Of a DNA stretch of 64,000 nucleotides, positions 37,601-46,337 are shown one piece after another (positions within the stretch are counted from its first letter, which is position 1; each line of letters opens with the position of its first letter). The notes beneath the pieces were generated by a model. That model searched no databases, was not told where the DNA came from, and saw only the letters and a program-made list of their open reading frames with translations. Source of the DNA: an uncultured Prevotella sp. (GTDB lineage: Bacteria; Bacteroidota; Bacteroidia; Bacteroidales; Bacteroidaceae); assembly GCA_944319935.1 (NCBI GenBank), contig CALUFM010000028.1, positions 1 through 64,000 of the forward strand. Reading direction: 5' to 3'. The translations under genes were made by a program, and so were the position numbers.

Positions 37601-37608
37601 TACTTTTG
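37601..37608 (+). promoter_or_regulatory. -7 box of gapA
   Basis: TACTTTTG fits TAnnTTTG. The leader to the gapA ATG would be about 122 nt. Confidence 0.6.
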
Positions 37609-37731
37609 CGGTCGAAAAGAGGTAGGTGCCTGTCTGGAACGATGTCCAGTAAGTGCGCTGCACATGGGATGATTTGTTTTCAGGCGAATGTAGGTATTTA
37701 TTTAAGGAATTATTTTAACCCTTTAAAATAA

Positions 37732-38769
<1,038 letters not shown>

Positions 38770-38794
38770 TAAGATAATTTTATTGACATATGGA

Positions 38795-38835
38795 AAAATA
38801 AACCGCCCGCATTTGCCAGGCGGTTTATTTTTTTG
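38795..38835 (+). terminator. Terminator of gapA
   Basis: AATAAACCGCC and GGCGGTTTATT pair around a 10-nt loop and are followed by a run of T. The loop supplies the -33 element of the next promoter. Confidence 0.9.
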
Positions 38836-38843
38836 TATATTTG
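38812..38843 (+). promoter_or_regulatory. Promoter of miaA, embedded in the gapA terminator
   Basis: TTTG (38812-38815) lies in the terminator loop; after exactly 20 bp comes TATATTTG (38836-38843), directly after the terminator T-run. The leader to miaA is about 80 nt. Confidence 0.75.
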
Positions 38844-38930
38844 CTGCACGATTGTTGTCATTGTGGAATTGTCCATACATGTATAATGGTCTTTTATATG
38901 CACCCCACCGATGGAATTAAATCATATTGA

Positions 38931-39872
38931 ATGCAAGAGATGATAACGATACTCGGACCTACAGCTTCAGGGAAAACATCTTTGGCGACTGCGTTTGCCG
39001 CCGAAGTTGGGGCTGAGATTATCAGCGCGGACAGCAGGCAAGTGTACCGGCGCATGGATATTGGGACAGGTAAAGATTTGGCTGACTATTGCGTTGGTGG
39101 GATAAATGTGCCTTACCATTTAATAGACATTGCGGAACCGGGCACAAAGTATAATGTATTTGAATATCAAAAGGATTTTCTTTCCGCATATACAGATATC
39201 ACCAACAGGGGTGTCTTGCCTGTAATGTGTGGAGGTACGGGGCTATATATAGAGGCTGTTTTAAAGGGATATTGTTTGCAGCCAGTTCCTGAAAACAAGG
39301 AGTTGCGGCAAAGTTTGGAAGGAAAGTCCTTGGCTGAGCTTACCGAAATCCTTGCCAACCTGAAGCGTGACAATGGTTCTGCCATGCACAACAAGACAGA
39401 CGTTGATACTGCAAAGCGTGCCATACGCGCAATAGAGATTGAGGAATATTATAAGACACACGGGCCAAGTCGTGAGCTGAGCTTCCCGAAAATCAATTCT
39501 GTCATAATAGGCGTGGACATTGACCGGGAAGAAAGGAGGAGGAGAATAACCGACAGGTTGAAGCAAAGGCTTGACAACGGCATGGTTGATGAGGTGAGGA
39601 CACTGTTGGCTGACGGTCTGTCTCCAGAAGCTCTCATCTATTACGGCCTTGAATACAAGTTTATTACTGAATATGTGATAGGGAAGACATCATACGAGGA
39701 GATGTTCCGCTCTTTGGAAATCGCAATCCACCAGTTCGCAAAACGTCAAATGACGTGGTTCAGGGGAATGGAGAGAAGAGGGTGCAAGATACATTGGATT
39801 GACGCAATGCTTCCCTTGCATGACAAGGTGGAACTTGTGAAAGGCATATATGCCAAGGAAACAAGAAAATAA
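38931..39872 (+). CDS. miaA: tRNA dimethylallyltransferase
   Basis: A 313-residue enzyme transferring the dimethylallyl group to A37 of tRNAs reading UNN codons. The P-loop is ILGPTASGKTSLA. ISADSRQVYRRMDIGTGKD and VMCGGTGLYIEAVLKG are the conserved substrate-channel motifs, and AKRQMTWFRGMER lies near the end. The ATG at 38931 or 38940 may start it. Bacteroidales often have two miaA paralogues; this one ends soon after the FRG motif. It is followed 17 bp later by the lipid kinase gene. Confidence 0.9.
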   Translation: MQEMITILGPTASGKTSLATAFAAEVGAEIISADSRQVYRRMDIGTGKDLADYCVGGINVPYHLIDIAEPGTKYNVFEYQKDFLSAYTDITNRGVLPVMCGGTGLYIEAVLKGYCLQPVPENKELRQSLEGKSLAELTEILANLKRDNGSAMHNKTDVDTAKRAIRAIEIEEYYKTHGPSRELSFPKINSVIIGVDIDREERRRRITDRLKQRLDNGMVDEVRTLLADGLSPEALIYYGLEYKFITEYVIGKTSYEEMFRSLEIAIHQFAKRQMTWFRGMERRGCKIHWIDAMLPLHDKVELVKGIYAKETRK

Positions 39873-39889
39873 GACGACTAATATAATGA

Positions 39890-40831
39890 ATGACTATGGC
39901 TATACCAAATAATCGTTGGGGAATATTGTACTGCCCGAAGCATGCGACACGAGGCGCAAAAAAGAGGTGGAGCAAGATTGAATATTGCCTTCGCAGCCAA
40001 GGCATAAGTTTCGACTTCGTGCAGAGCGAAAAGCAAGAAGGGGTCGTAAGGCTGATGGACATGCTTATAAGCAATGGTTATAAGACGATTATAATCGTCG
40101 GGGGAGATTCCGCGCTTAACGATGCAGCCAATTGCCTGATGTCTGTGAAAAAGGAAGTCAGGGATACAATCACTTTGGGGCTCATACCCAATGGCATCAT
40201 GAATGACTTTGCCCATTTTTGGGGATTCAAGGAAAACGAATTGGAGCAGACTGTAAAATGGCTTAAAGAACGCAGGGTGAGGAAGATTGACCTTGGTTGC
40301 ATACGTTACACAAACGCAAAAGGCGAAAAATGCCATAGGTACTTCTTGAATTGTGTAAATGTCGGTCTCATTGCTTCCTTGATGAACTTGCGTAAGCAAA
40401 CTCGGCGAATATTCGGCTCGAGAACATTGTCGTTTGTCGGTTCTTTGGCGTTGATGATTTTCCAAAGGCTTGATTATAAGATGAATATAAAAATCAACTC
40501 AGATGTAATTGACCGCCGTGTCATGACCGTATGTATAGGCAACGCCTCCGGATATGGGCAGACCCCCAACGCTGTTCCGTACAATGGGCTGTTGGATGTT
40601 TCGGTCGTGTATCATCCGGAGATGACCCAGTTGTTTGAAGGTTTTTATCTTCTTATAACGGGAAAGTTCCTTAATCATCATAGCGTTCATCCGTTCCGGA
40701 CTGATGAGGTCAAGGTGAATGAGGCCGTAAAAGCCATGGTCAGCGTGGACGGCAGATTAATGAAGACGCCCGTAGGTCCGTATAAAATAACAGTACAGCA
40801 GGAAGTGCTTAATTTCTTGATACCGTCATAA
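39890..40831 (+). CDS. Diacylglycerol kinase family lipid kinase
   Basis: A 313-residue soluble kinase of the DAGK catalytic family (YegS/DgkB type), phosphorylating a lipid or sphingoid alcohol; the substrate is unknown. The nucleotide loop reads IIIVGGDSALNDAANCLM where most relatives have GGDGT-NE. LGLIPNGIMNDFAHFWGF corresponds to the second conserved block. The C-terminal half has the beta-sandwich pattern CIGNASGYGQTPNAVPYNGL with LLDVSVV. Bacteroidales make sphingolipids, so a sphingosine-type substrate is conceivable; this is a guess. It lies 17 bp after miaA, probably in one transcript. Starts at 39890 or 39896 are possible. Confidence 0.8.
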   Translation: MTMAIPNNRWGILYCPKHATRGAKKRWSKIEYCLRSQGISFDFVQSEKQEGVVRLMDMLISNGYKTIIIVGGDSALNDAANCLMSVKKEVRDTITLGLIPNGIMNDFAHFWGFKENELEQTVKWLKERRVRKIDLGCIRYTNAKGEKCHRYFLNCVNVGLIASLMNLRKQTRRIFGSRTLSFVGSLALMIFQRLDYKMNIKINSDVIDRRVMTVCIGNASGYGQTPNAVPYNGLLDVSVVYHPEMTQLFEGFYLLITGKFLNHHSVHPFRTDEVKVNEAVKAMVSVDGRLMKTPVGPYKITVQQEVLNFLIPS

Positions 40832-40930
40832 GGTGTTGTGCAAAGCCAAAGATGTTTTGTCATAATATTATCGTATGTGCGCATATTTGGTACATTATGG
40901 TAGATGACTGAGAAAAAAACAAGTATTTTT

Positions 40931-40961
40931 TTTGCTGTAAAAAATAAATTTATTACCTTTG
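40931..40961 (+). promoter_or_regulatory. Promoter of the glycogen cluster
   Basis: TTTG (40931-40934), a 19-bp spacer and TACCTTTG (40954-40961) form a complete promoter, about 75 bp upstream of the debranching enzyme ATG. Confidence 0.82.
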
Positions 40962-41040
40962 AAAGGTCATTTAGGACAGTATATAGTTGTCCGTGTTTGA
41001 TTTAGACGAATCTGAAAACTTTAAATCTTTCGATTATACC

Positions 41041-42984
41041 ATGAGTTATCTTAAATTTGAAAAAGCTCTGATGACAAACTTGGAAGAGTCGCTTTCAAGG
41101 GAATTGTTGCGTACAAACCGTTCAGGAGCTTATTCGTGTTCAACGATAGTTGACTGTAACACGAGCAAGTATCATGGACTTTTGGTAGTGCCTGTTCCTG
41201 AAATGGACGATGACAATCATGTTTTGTTGTCTTCATTGGATGTGACTGTAATCCAACATGGTGCGGAGTTTAATCTTGGTCTGCATAAGTACCAAGGGAA
41301 TAATTTTAGCCCTAAAGGGCATAAATACATTCGTGAGTTTAATGCTGACACAGTGCCGACAACGATTTATCGCGTAGGCGGTGTGATGCTCAAGAAAGAA
41401 GTCGTTTTCCAGCATTATGAGAATAGCATCCTTATACGCTATACGCTTATGGATGCGCACAGTGAAACAACATTGAGGTTTAAACCATTCCTCGCTTTCA
41501 GAAGCGTCAGGCAAGTTACCCATGAGAACGGTACTGCCAGTCGTGAGTATAACGTTGTAGATAATGGCATAAAGACCTGTATGTATGCAGGTTATCCAGA
41601 TTTGTTCATGCAGTTCAGCAAGCCTAATGCGTTTGTCTTTATGCCAGATTGGTATCGTGGTGTTGAGTATCCAAAAGAGCTGGAATGTGGATATGAGGCG
41701 AATGAAGACTTGTATGTTCCAGGGTATTTTGAGATGAAAATCAAGAAAGGCGAAAGTATTGTTTTTGCTGCTTCAACCTCTGAAATCAAAACCCAAACCT
41801 TGGCGCAGCTTTTTGAAAAAGAGGTGAATGACCGCGCTCCACGTGATAACTTTTTCCATTGCTTGGTTAACGCTGCCCACCAATTCCATAACAGGACGGC
41901 AAAGGACGAGAGGTACATATTGGCAGGTTATCCGTGGTTTAAATGCCGTGCGCGTGATACGTTCATTTCGCTTCCCGGTTTGACGTTGGCCATCGACGAG
42001 CAGGATTACTTTGAGCTTGTAATGCAAACTGCCGAGAGGGGAGTTCGTGAATTCATGAGCGGTGAACCTTTGACCGTTAAAATTACAGAGTTGGACCAGC
42101 CAGATGTCTTCCTGTGGGCAATATGGGCTATACAGCAGTATGCGAAATCTGCGGGTGACGATAAGTGCTTGGAGATGTATGGCAAATTTGTGAAAGACAT
42201 ACTTTGTTATATCATAGATGGCAAACATCCCAACTTAAGGCTTGACGCCAATGGTCTGGTATATACGGATGGGCGTGACAAACCTGTAACTTGGATGAAT
42301 TCGACAATCAACGGGCGTCCTGTAATTCCAAGAACTGGATATATTGTTGAATTTAATGCTCTTTGGTATAACGCCCTTAAGTTTGGCGCGAAATTGGCGG
42401 TGACGAAAGGTGATGAAGAAAAGGCCGCTGATTGGGAGAAGCGTGCGGAATTGTGTAAACAATCTTTTGTTCAGACTTTCTTGAACGATTACGGTTATCT
42501 GTTTGATTATGTGGATGGAAACATGATGGATTGGAGTGTTCGTCCCAATATGATATTCCCCGTCGCCTTTGATTATTCACCATTGTCATTGGAACAGAAG
42601 AAAAATGTACTTGATGTTTGCACCCGTGAGTTGCTTACTCCGAAAGGCTTGCGTTCATTGTCTCCGAAAAGCGGAGGATACAATCCTATATATGCCGGAG
42701 GGCAACGTGACAACGCTTATCATCAAGGTACAGCTTGGCCGTGGTTGGGTGGCTTTTATATGGAAGCATGCCTGAAACTTTACAAGCGGACGCGGTTAAG
42801 CTTTATTGAAAGGCAAATGGTTGGTTATGAAGATGAGATGCAGATAAATTGTCTGGGTACAATACCGGAATTGTCTGATGGCAATCCGCCGTTCCGTGCG
42901 CGTGGGGCCATATCGTTTGCCATGAACGTCGCCGAAATCTTGCGGACATTGAATCTTCTTGAAAAATATTCTTACGTAAAATAA
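41041..42984 (+). CDS. Glycogen debranching enzyme
   Basis: A 647-residue amylo-alpha-1,6-glucosidase-type enzyme. The N-terminal half (MSYLKFEKALMTNLEESLSR; SGAYSCSTIVDCNTSKYHGL; LLVVPVP) is the GDE_N domain. The C-terminal (alpha/alpha)6 barrel has YPWFKCRARDTFISLPGLT, VDGNMMDWSVRPNMIFPVAF and NAYHQGTAWPWLGGFYMEAC with acidic residues expected in the active site. I start at the ATG at 41041; a TTG at 40987 in the same frame would add 18 unrelated residues. It is first in a cluster with a synthase-like glycosyltransferase (16 bp later) and a GH57-like protein. Confidence 0.9.
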   Translation: MSYLKFEKALMTNLEESLSRELLRTNRSGAYSCSTIVDCNTSKYHGLLVVPVPEMDDDNHVLLSSLDVTVIQHGAEFNLGLHKYQGNNFSPKGHKYIREFNADTVPTTIYRVGGVMLKKEVVFQHYENSILIRYTLMDAHSETTLRFKPFLAFRSVRQVTHENGTASREYNVVDNGIKTCMYAGYPDLFMQFSKPNAFVFMPDWYRGVEYPKELECGYEANEDLYVPGYFEMKIKKGESIVFAASTSEIKTQTLAQLFEKEVNDRAPRDNFFHCLVNAAHQFHNRTAKDERYILAGYPWFKCRARDTFISLPGLTLAIDEQDYFELVMQTAERGVREFMSGEPLTVKITELDQPDVFLWAIWAIQQYAKSAGDDKCLEMYGKFVKDILCYIIDGKHPNLRLDANGLVYTDGRDKPVTWMNSTINGRPVIPRTGYIVEFNALWYNALKFGAKLAVTKGDEEKAADWEKRAELCKQSFVQTFLNDYGYLFDYVDGNMMDWSVRPNMIFPVAFDYSPLSLEQKKNVLDVCTRELLTPKGLRSLSPKSGGYNPIYAGGQRDNAYHQGTAWPWLGGFYMEACLKLYKRTRLSFIERQMVGYEDEMQINCLGTIPELSDGNPPFRARGAISFAMNVAEILRTLNLLEKYSYVK

Positions 42985-43000
42985 TAAGGAGGAGCGCGAT

Positions 43001-44275
43001 ATGAAAGTATTAATGTTTGGTTGGGAGTTTCCTCCTCATATACTCGGCGGATTGGGAACTGCCAGTTATGGTATAACAAAAGGATTGGCCGAGCAAAGCG
43101 ATATGGAAATCACTTTTTGTCTTCCGAGACCGTGGGGCGATGAAGACAGAAGTTTCATGAACATAATAGCAATGAACGAAGTCCCTATCGTTTATCGTGA
43201 TGTAAATTATGACTATCTGAAAGGACGGCTGGGCGGCATTATGACTCCGGAGACATATTACAGCTTACGTGACCATATTTATGCCGATTTCAACTATATG
43301 TTGGTAAATGATTTGGGATGTATTGAGTTCTCTGGTAAATATTTGGACAACCAGTTGCATAATGAAATCAACAATTATTCAATAGTAGCTGGTGTGGTTG
43401 CCCGCCAACAGCAGTTTGATATAATACATGCTCATGATTGGTTGACGTATCCAGCGGGAATACATGCTAAGAAAGTAAGCGGGAAACCTCTGTGCATACA
43501 TGTACATGCTACGGATTTCGACAGAAGTCGTGGAAATGTTAATCCTACGGTATATGCGATAGAAAAAGATGGTATGGACAATGCCGACTGCATAATGTGT
43601 GTGAGTGAGTTGACCCGTCAGACGGTCATCAACCATTATCACCAAGACCAGCGTAAGTGTTTTACGGTGCATAACGCTGTTTATCCATTACGTCAGGAAC
43701 TTCAAGACATACCTCGTCCCGACCACACTCATAAAGACAAGGTCGTTACGTTTTTAGGACGTATAACAATGCAAAAGGGGCCGGAATATTTTGTTGAAGC
43801 GGCAAACATGGTTTTGCATAGAACACGTAATGTGCGCTTCTGTATGGCAGGAAGTGGCGACATGATGGATGCTATGATATATCTTGCTGCGGAGCGCGGC
43901 ATTGCGGACCGTTTCCATTTCCCCGGATTTATGCGTGGAAAGCAAGTTTATGAGTGCCTTAAAGATTCAGACGTATATGTGATGCCTTCTGTGAGTGAAC
44001 CCTTTGGAATCTCACCACTGGAAGCGATGCAATGCGGAACACCGGCAATTATTTCAAAGCAAAGTGGATGTGCTGAAATATTGACAAATTGCATAAAAGT
44101 TGATTATTGGGATATTCATGCTTTGGCTGATGCCATATATTCAATCTGTCATAATGATAGCTTGTTCAATTATTTGCAGACGGAAGGAAAGCGTGAGGTC
44201 GATCAAATCACATGGGAGAAAGTCGGTTTGTGGATACGTGAATTATACAACCGAACACTTGGCATTACAAATTAA
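43001..44275 (+). CDS. GT-B glycosyltransferase, glycogen-synthase-like
   Basis: A 424-residue transferase. The N-terminal half opens MKVLMFGWEFPPHILGGLGT, where GGLG corresponds to the donor-binding glycine loop of glycogen synthases. It then has FDIIHAHDWLTYPAGIHA and LCIHVHATDFDRS. The C-terminal half has VTFLGRITMQKGPEYFVEAA and the E-x7-E motif SEPFGISPLEAMQCGTPAI. It is placed between families GT4 and GT5. Its position between debranching enzyme and GH57-like protein indicates a role in alpha-glucan storage. Whether the donor is ADP- or UDP-glucose cannot be read. No glgC or glgB is adjacent. Confidence 0.85.
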   Translation: MKVLMFGWEFPPHILGGLGTASYGITKGLAEQSDMEITFCLPRPWGDEDRSFMNIIAMNEVPIVYRDVNYDYLKGRLGGIMTPETYYSLRDHIYADFNYMLVNDLGCIEFSGKYLDNQLHNEINNYSIVAGVVARQQQFDIIHAHDWLTYPAGIHAKKVSGKPLCIHVHATDFDRSRGNVNPTVYAIEKDGMDNADCIMCVSELTRQTVINHYHQDQRKCFTVHNAVYPLRQELQDIPRPDHTHKDKVVTFLGRITMQKGPEYFVEAANMVLHRTRNVRFCMAGSGDMMDAMIYLAAERGIADRFHFPGFMRGKQVYECLKDSDVYVMPSVSEPFGISPLEAMQCGTPAIISKQSGCAEILTNCIKVDYWDIHALADAIYSICHNDSLFNYLQTEGKREVDQITWEKVGLWIRELYNRTLGITN

Positions 44276-44321
44276 CCTTAGAAATGATATTTAATAACTA
44301 ATAAAATTGAGGACTTGAACA

Positions 44322-45698
44322 ATGAAAACTATATGCTTATATTTTGAGATTCATCAGATAATACATCTCAAGCGGTATCGTTTCTTTGATATTGGCACAG
44401 ACCATTATTATTATGACGACTACGAGAACGAACGTAGCATCAGTGATATTGCAGAGAAGTCTTATATGCCAGCATTGAATACTTTTCTTGAAATGATTAA
44501 GAATAATGGTAAATATTTCAAGATTGCATTCTCGATATCTGGTGTGGGATTAGAGCAATTGGAAATACATGCGCCGCAAGTTATAACAAAATTGCAGGAA
44601 TTGAATGATACGGGTTGCGTTGAATTCTTGGCAGAACCATATTCTCATGGATTGTCTTCACTTGTAAATGAAAATACATTTGCAGACGATGTGAAGAAGC
44701 AGGTTATAAAGATGCAGGAATATTTCGGAAAGAAGCCAACAGTATTGAGAAATTCTTCATTGATTTACAGCGATGATATTGGCGCACAAGCTGCAGCAAT
44801 GGGATTTAAGGGAATGTTGACGGAAGGAGCTAAACATGTGTTAGGCTGGAAGTCTCCTCATTACGTTTACAACTGCGCCATAGCACCCAACCTTAAATTG
44901 TTATTGCGTGATGTGGAGTTGAGCGATGACATAAGCCTTCGGTTTAACAACAGTGAATGGGATGGTTATCCTTTATTTGCGGATAATTATATTAGCCGCA
45001 TTGCATCTTTGCCAGACAATGAGCAAGTTATAAATATCTTCATGGAGCTTTCCGCATTGGGCATAGCTCAGCCATTGTCTTCAAATATATTGGATTTTAT
45101 TAAGGCTTTGCCGATGTATGCCAAAGAAAAAGGCATAACATTTTCAACCCCGACAGAAATATGTATGAAGATGAACAGTGTTGGCAATCTTGATGTTCCT
45201 GATACATTGTCGTGGGTTGATGAAGAACGCGATATAAGTTGTTGGTTGGGTAATCCTATGCAGCGCGAAGCTTTCAATAAACTTTACAGCATAGCAGACC
45301 GTGTACGTATAGCCAATGATCCAAGAATTAATCAGGATTGGGATTATTTGCAAGCAAGTAATAATTTCCGATTTATGACAACGAAGCCGTCAAATGTAGG
45401 CTTGGACCGTGGCATATATAGTTCACCATTTGATGCGTTCACAAATTACATGAACATCCTTGGCGATTTCATTAACCGTGTTAATGCGTTGTATCCAGAA
45501 GAAATTGATAATGACGAACTCAATTCGTTGCTTACGACAATAAAAAATCAAGGTGATGAAATTGAAATGAAAGATAAGGAGATTGATCGCCTGAAAGCAA
45601 AAGTAGAGAAAATGCAAGCTGCAGAAGTTCGACTGAAGAACAAAATAGAAAAAAGTAAAACTGCGTCTGCGGCGAAAAAAACATCACAGAAGTTGTAA
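44322..45698 (+). CDS. GH57 alpha-amylase-like protein, catalytic residues apparently replaced
   Basis: A 458-residue protein. Residues 1-300 follow the GH57 beta-barrel: ICLYFEIHQIIHLKRYRFFD, GVGLEQLEIHAPQVITKL, CVEFLAEPYSHGLSSLV, KGMLTEGAKHVLGWKSPHYV. In active GH57 relatives, as I remember them, the nucleophile Glu lies in FRNTELIYSD and the acid Asp in FMDYETFGEH. Here these read LRNSSLIYSD (Ser146) and FMELSALGIA (Glu242). The protein is therefore probably not a normal amylase. Residues about 405-445 form a coiled coil (EMKDKEIDRLKAKVEKMQAA), followed by a basic tail. It ends the glycogen cluster and may be a structural or regulatory glucan-binding partner. Confidence 0.8.
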   Translation: MKTICLYFEIHQIIHLKRYRFFDIGTDHYYYDDYENERSISDIAEKSYMPALNTFLEMIKNNGKYFKIAFSISGVGLEQLEIHAPQVITKLQELNDTGCVEFLAEPYSHGLSSLVNENTFADDVKKQVIKMQEYFGKKPTVLRNSSLIYSDDIGAQAAAMGFKGMLTEGAKHVLGWKSPHYVYNCAIAPNLKLLLRDVELSDDISLRFNNSEWDGYPLFADNYISRIASLPDNEQVINIFMELSALGIAQPLSSNILDFIKALPMYAKEKGITFSTPTEICMKMNSVGNLDVPDTLSWVDEERDISCWLGNPMQREAFNKLYSIADRVRIANDPRINQDWDYLQASNNFRFMTTKPSNVGLDRGIYSSPFDAFTNYMNILGDFINRVNALYPEEIDNDELNSLLTTIKNQGDEIEMKDKEIDRLKAKVEKMQAAEVRLKNKIEKSKTASAAKKTSQKL

Positions 45699-45717
45699 TT
45701 AGGCAATTTATTGAAAT

Positions 45718-45753
45718 AAAAGCCTTTCTTTCTTATGGGATGGAAGGCTTTTT
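45718..45753 (+). terminator. Terminator of the glycogen cluster
   Basis: AAAAGCCTT and AAGGCTTTTT pair around a 17-nt loop, 20 bp after the GH57-like stop, and end in T. Confidence 0.82.
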
Positions 45754-45846
45754 CATTTTCATATTTGAAAATAGAATCCCGATATAAGGAAACTTACGAC
45801 TGAATCCTATTCCCATTTACACAAAATTTTGGACAGTGTCGATATA

Positions 45847-45884
45847 AAATCAGAGCCATAGAAAAATATGGCTCTGATTTTATA
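45847..45884 (-). terminator. Terminator of tkt-rpiB
   Basis: AAAATCAGAGCCATA and TATGGCTCTGATTTT pair across a short A-rich loop, 10 bp beyond the rpiB stop on the minus strand; a T-rich tail follows. Confidence 0.88.
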
Positions 45885-45893
45885 TTTGAATGT

Positions 45894-46334
45894 TTATTTT
45901 ACGGGTATCTTTTCAACGCGGCGTTGATGTCTTCCACCTTCAAATGATGTGTTGAAGAATGTGTCAAGTATTTTTTCCGCAGTCTTGTTGTCAATAAAGC
46001 GTCCTGGTAGTACTATTGCATTCGCATCGTTGTGTTGACGTATCAGACCTCCAATTTCTGCGCACCATGCAAGTCCTGCTCTTACTCCTTGGTGTTTGTT
46101 TAATGTGATGGCCATGCCTTCACCGCTTCCACAAATGGCTATGCCTGGATAAACTTCACCTTTCTCAATGTCTTCAGCCAGAGGGTGGGCAAAATCCGGA
46201 TAATCACAGCTTAAATCGCTAAAAGTCCCGTAATCTTTGTACTTGTAGCCGTGATTTTCAAGGTATTCCATTACAAATTTCTTTAACGGGTAGCCAGCGT
46301 GGTCGCAGGCTATTCCAATAGTTTTTATTTCCAT
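45894..46334 (-). CDS. rpiB: Ribose-5-phosphate isomerase B
   Basis: A 146-residue isomerase interconverting ribose-5-phosphate and ribulose-5-phosphate. Signatures are ACDHAGYPLKKFVMEYL at the start and ICGSGEGMAITLNKHQGVRA with the catalytic region. The family usually has Cys in the GTG..C-like loop; here SGEGMAI precedes ALAWCAE-type sequence (GLAWCAEIGGL). The last residues HQRRVEKIPVK carry the phosphate-binding Arg. It starts 3 bp after the tkt stop, so both non-oxidative pentose-phosphate genes form one operon. Confidence 0.93.
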   Translation of the reverse strand: MEIKTIGIACDHAGYPLKKFVMEYLENHGYKYKDYGTFSDLSCDYPDFAHPLAEDIEKGEVYPGIAICGSGEGMAITLNKHQGVRAGLAWCAEIGGLIRQHNDANAIVLPGRFIDNKTAEKILDTFFNTSFEGGRHQRRVEKIPVK

Positions 46335-46337
46335 AGC

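Noticed and set aside
44322..45698. Frameshift or sequencing error as the cause of the missing GH57 residues
   Set aside because: The frame is continuous and the flanking family motifs remain in register on both sides of the altered positions.
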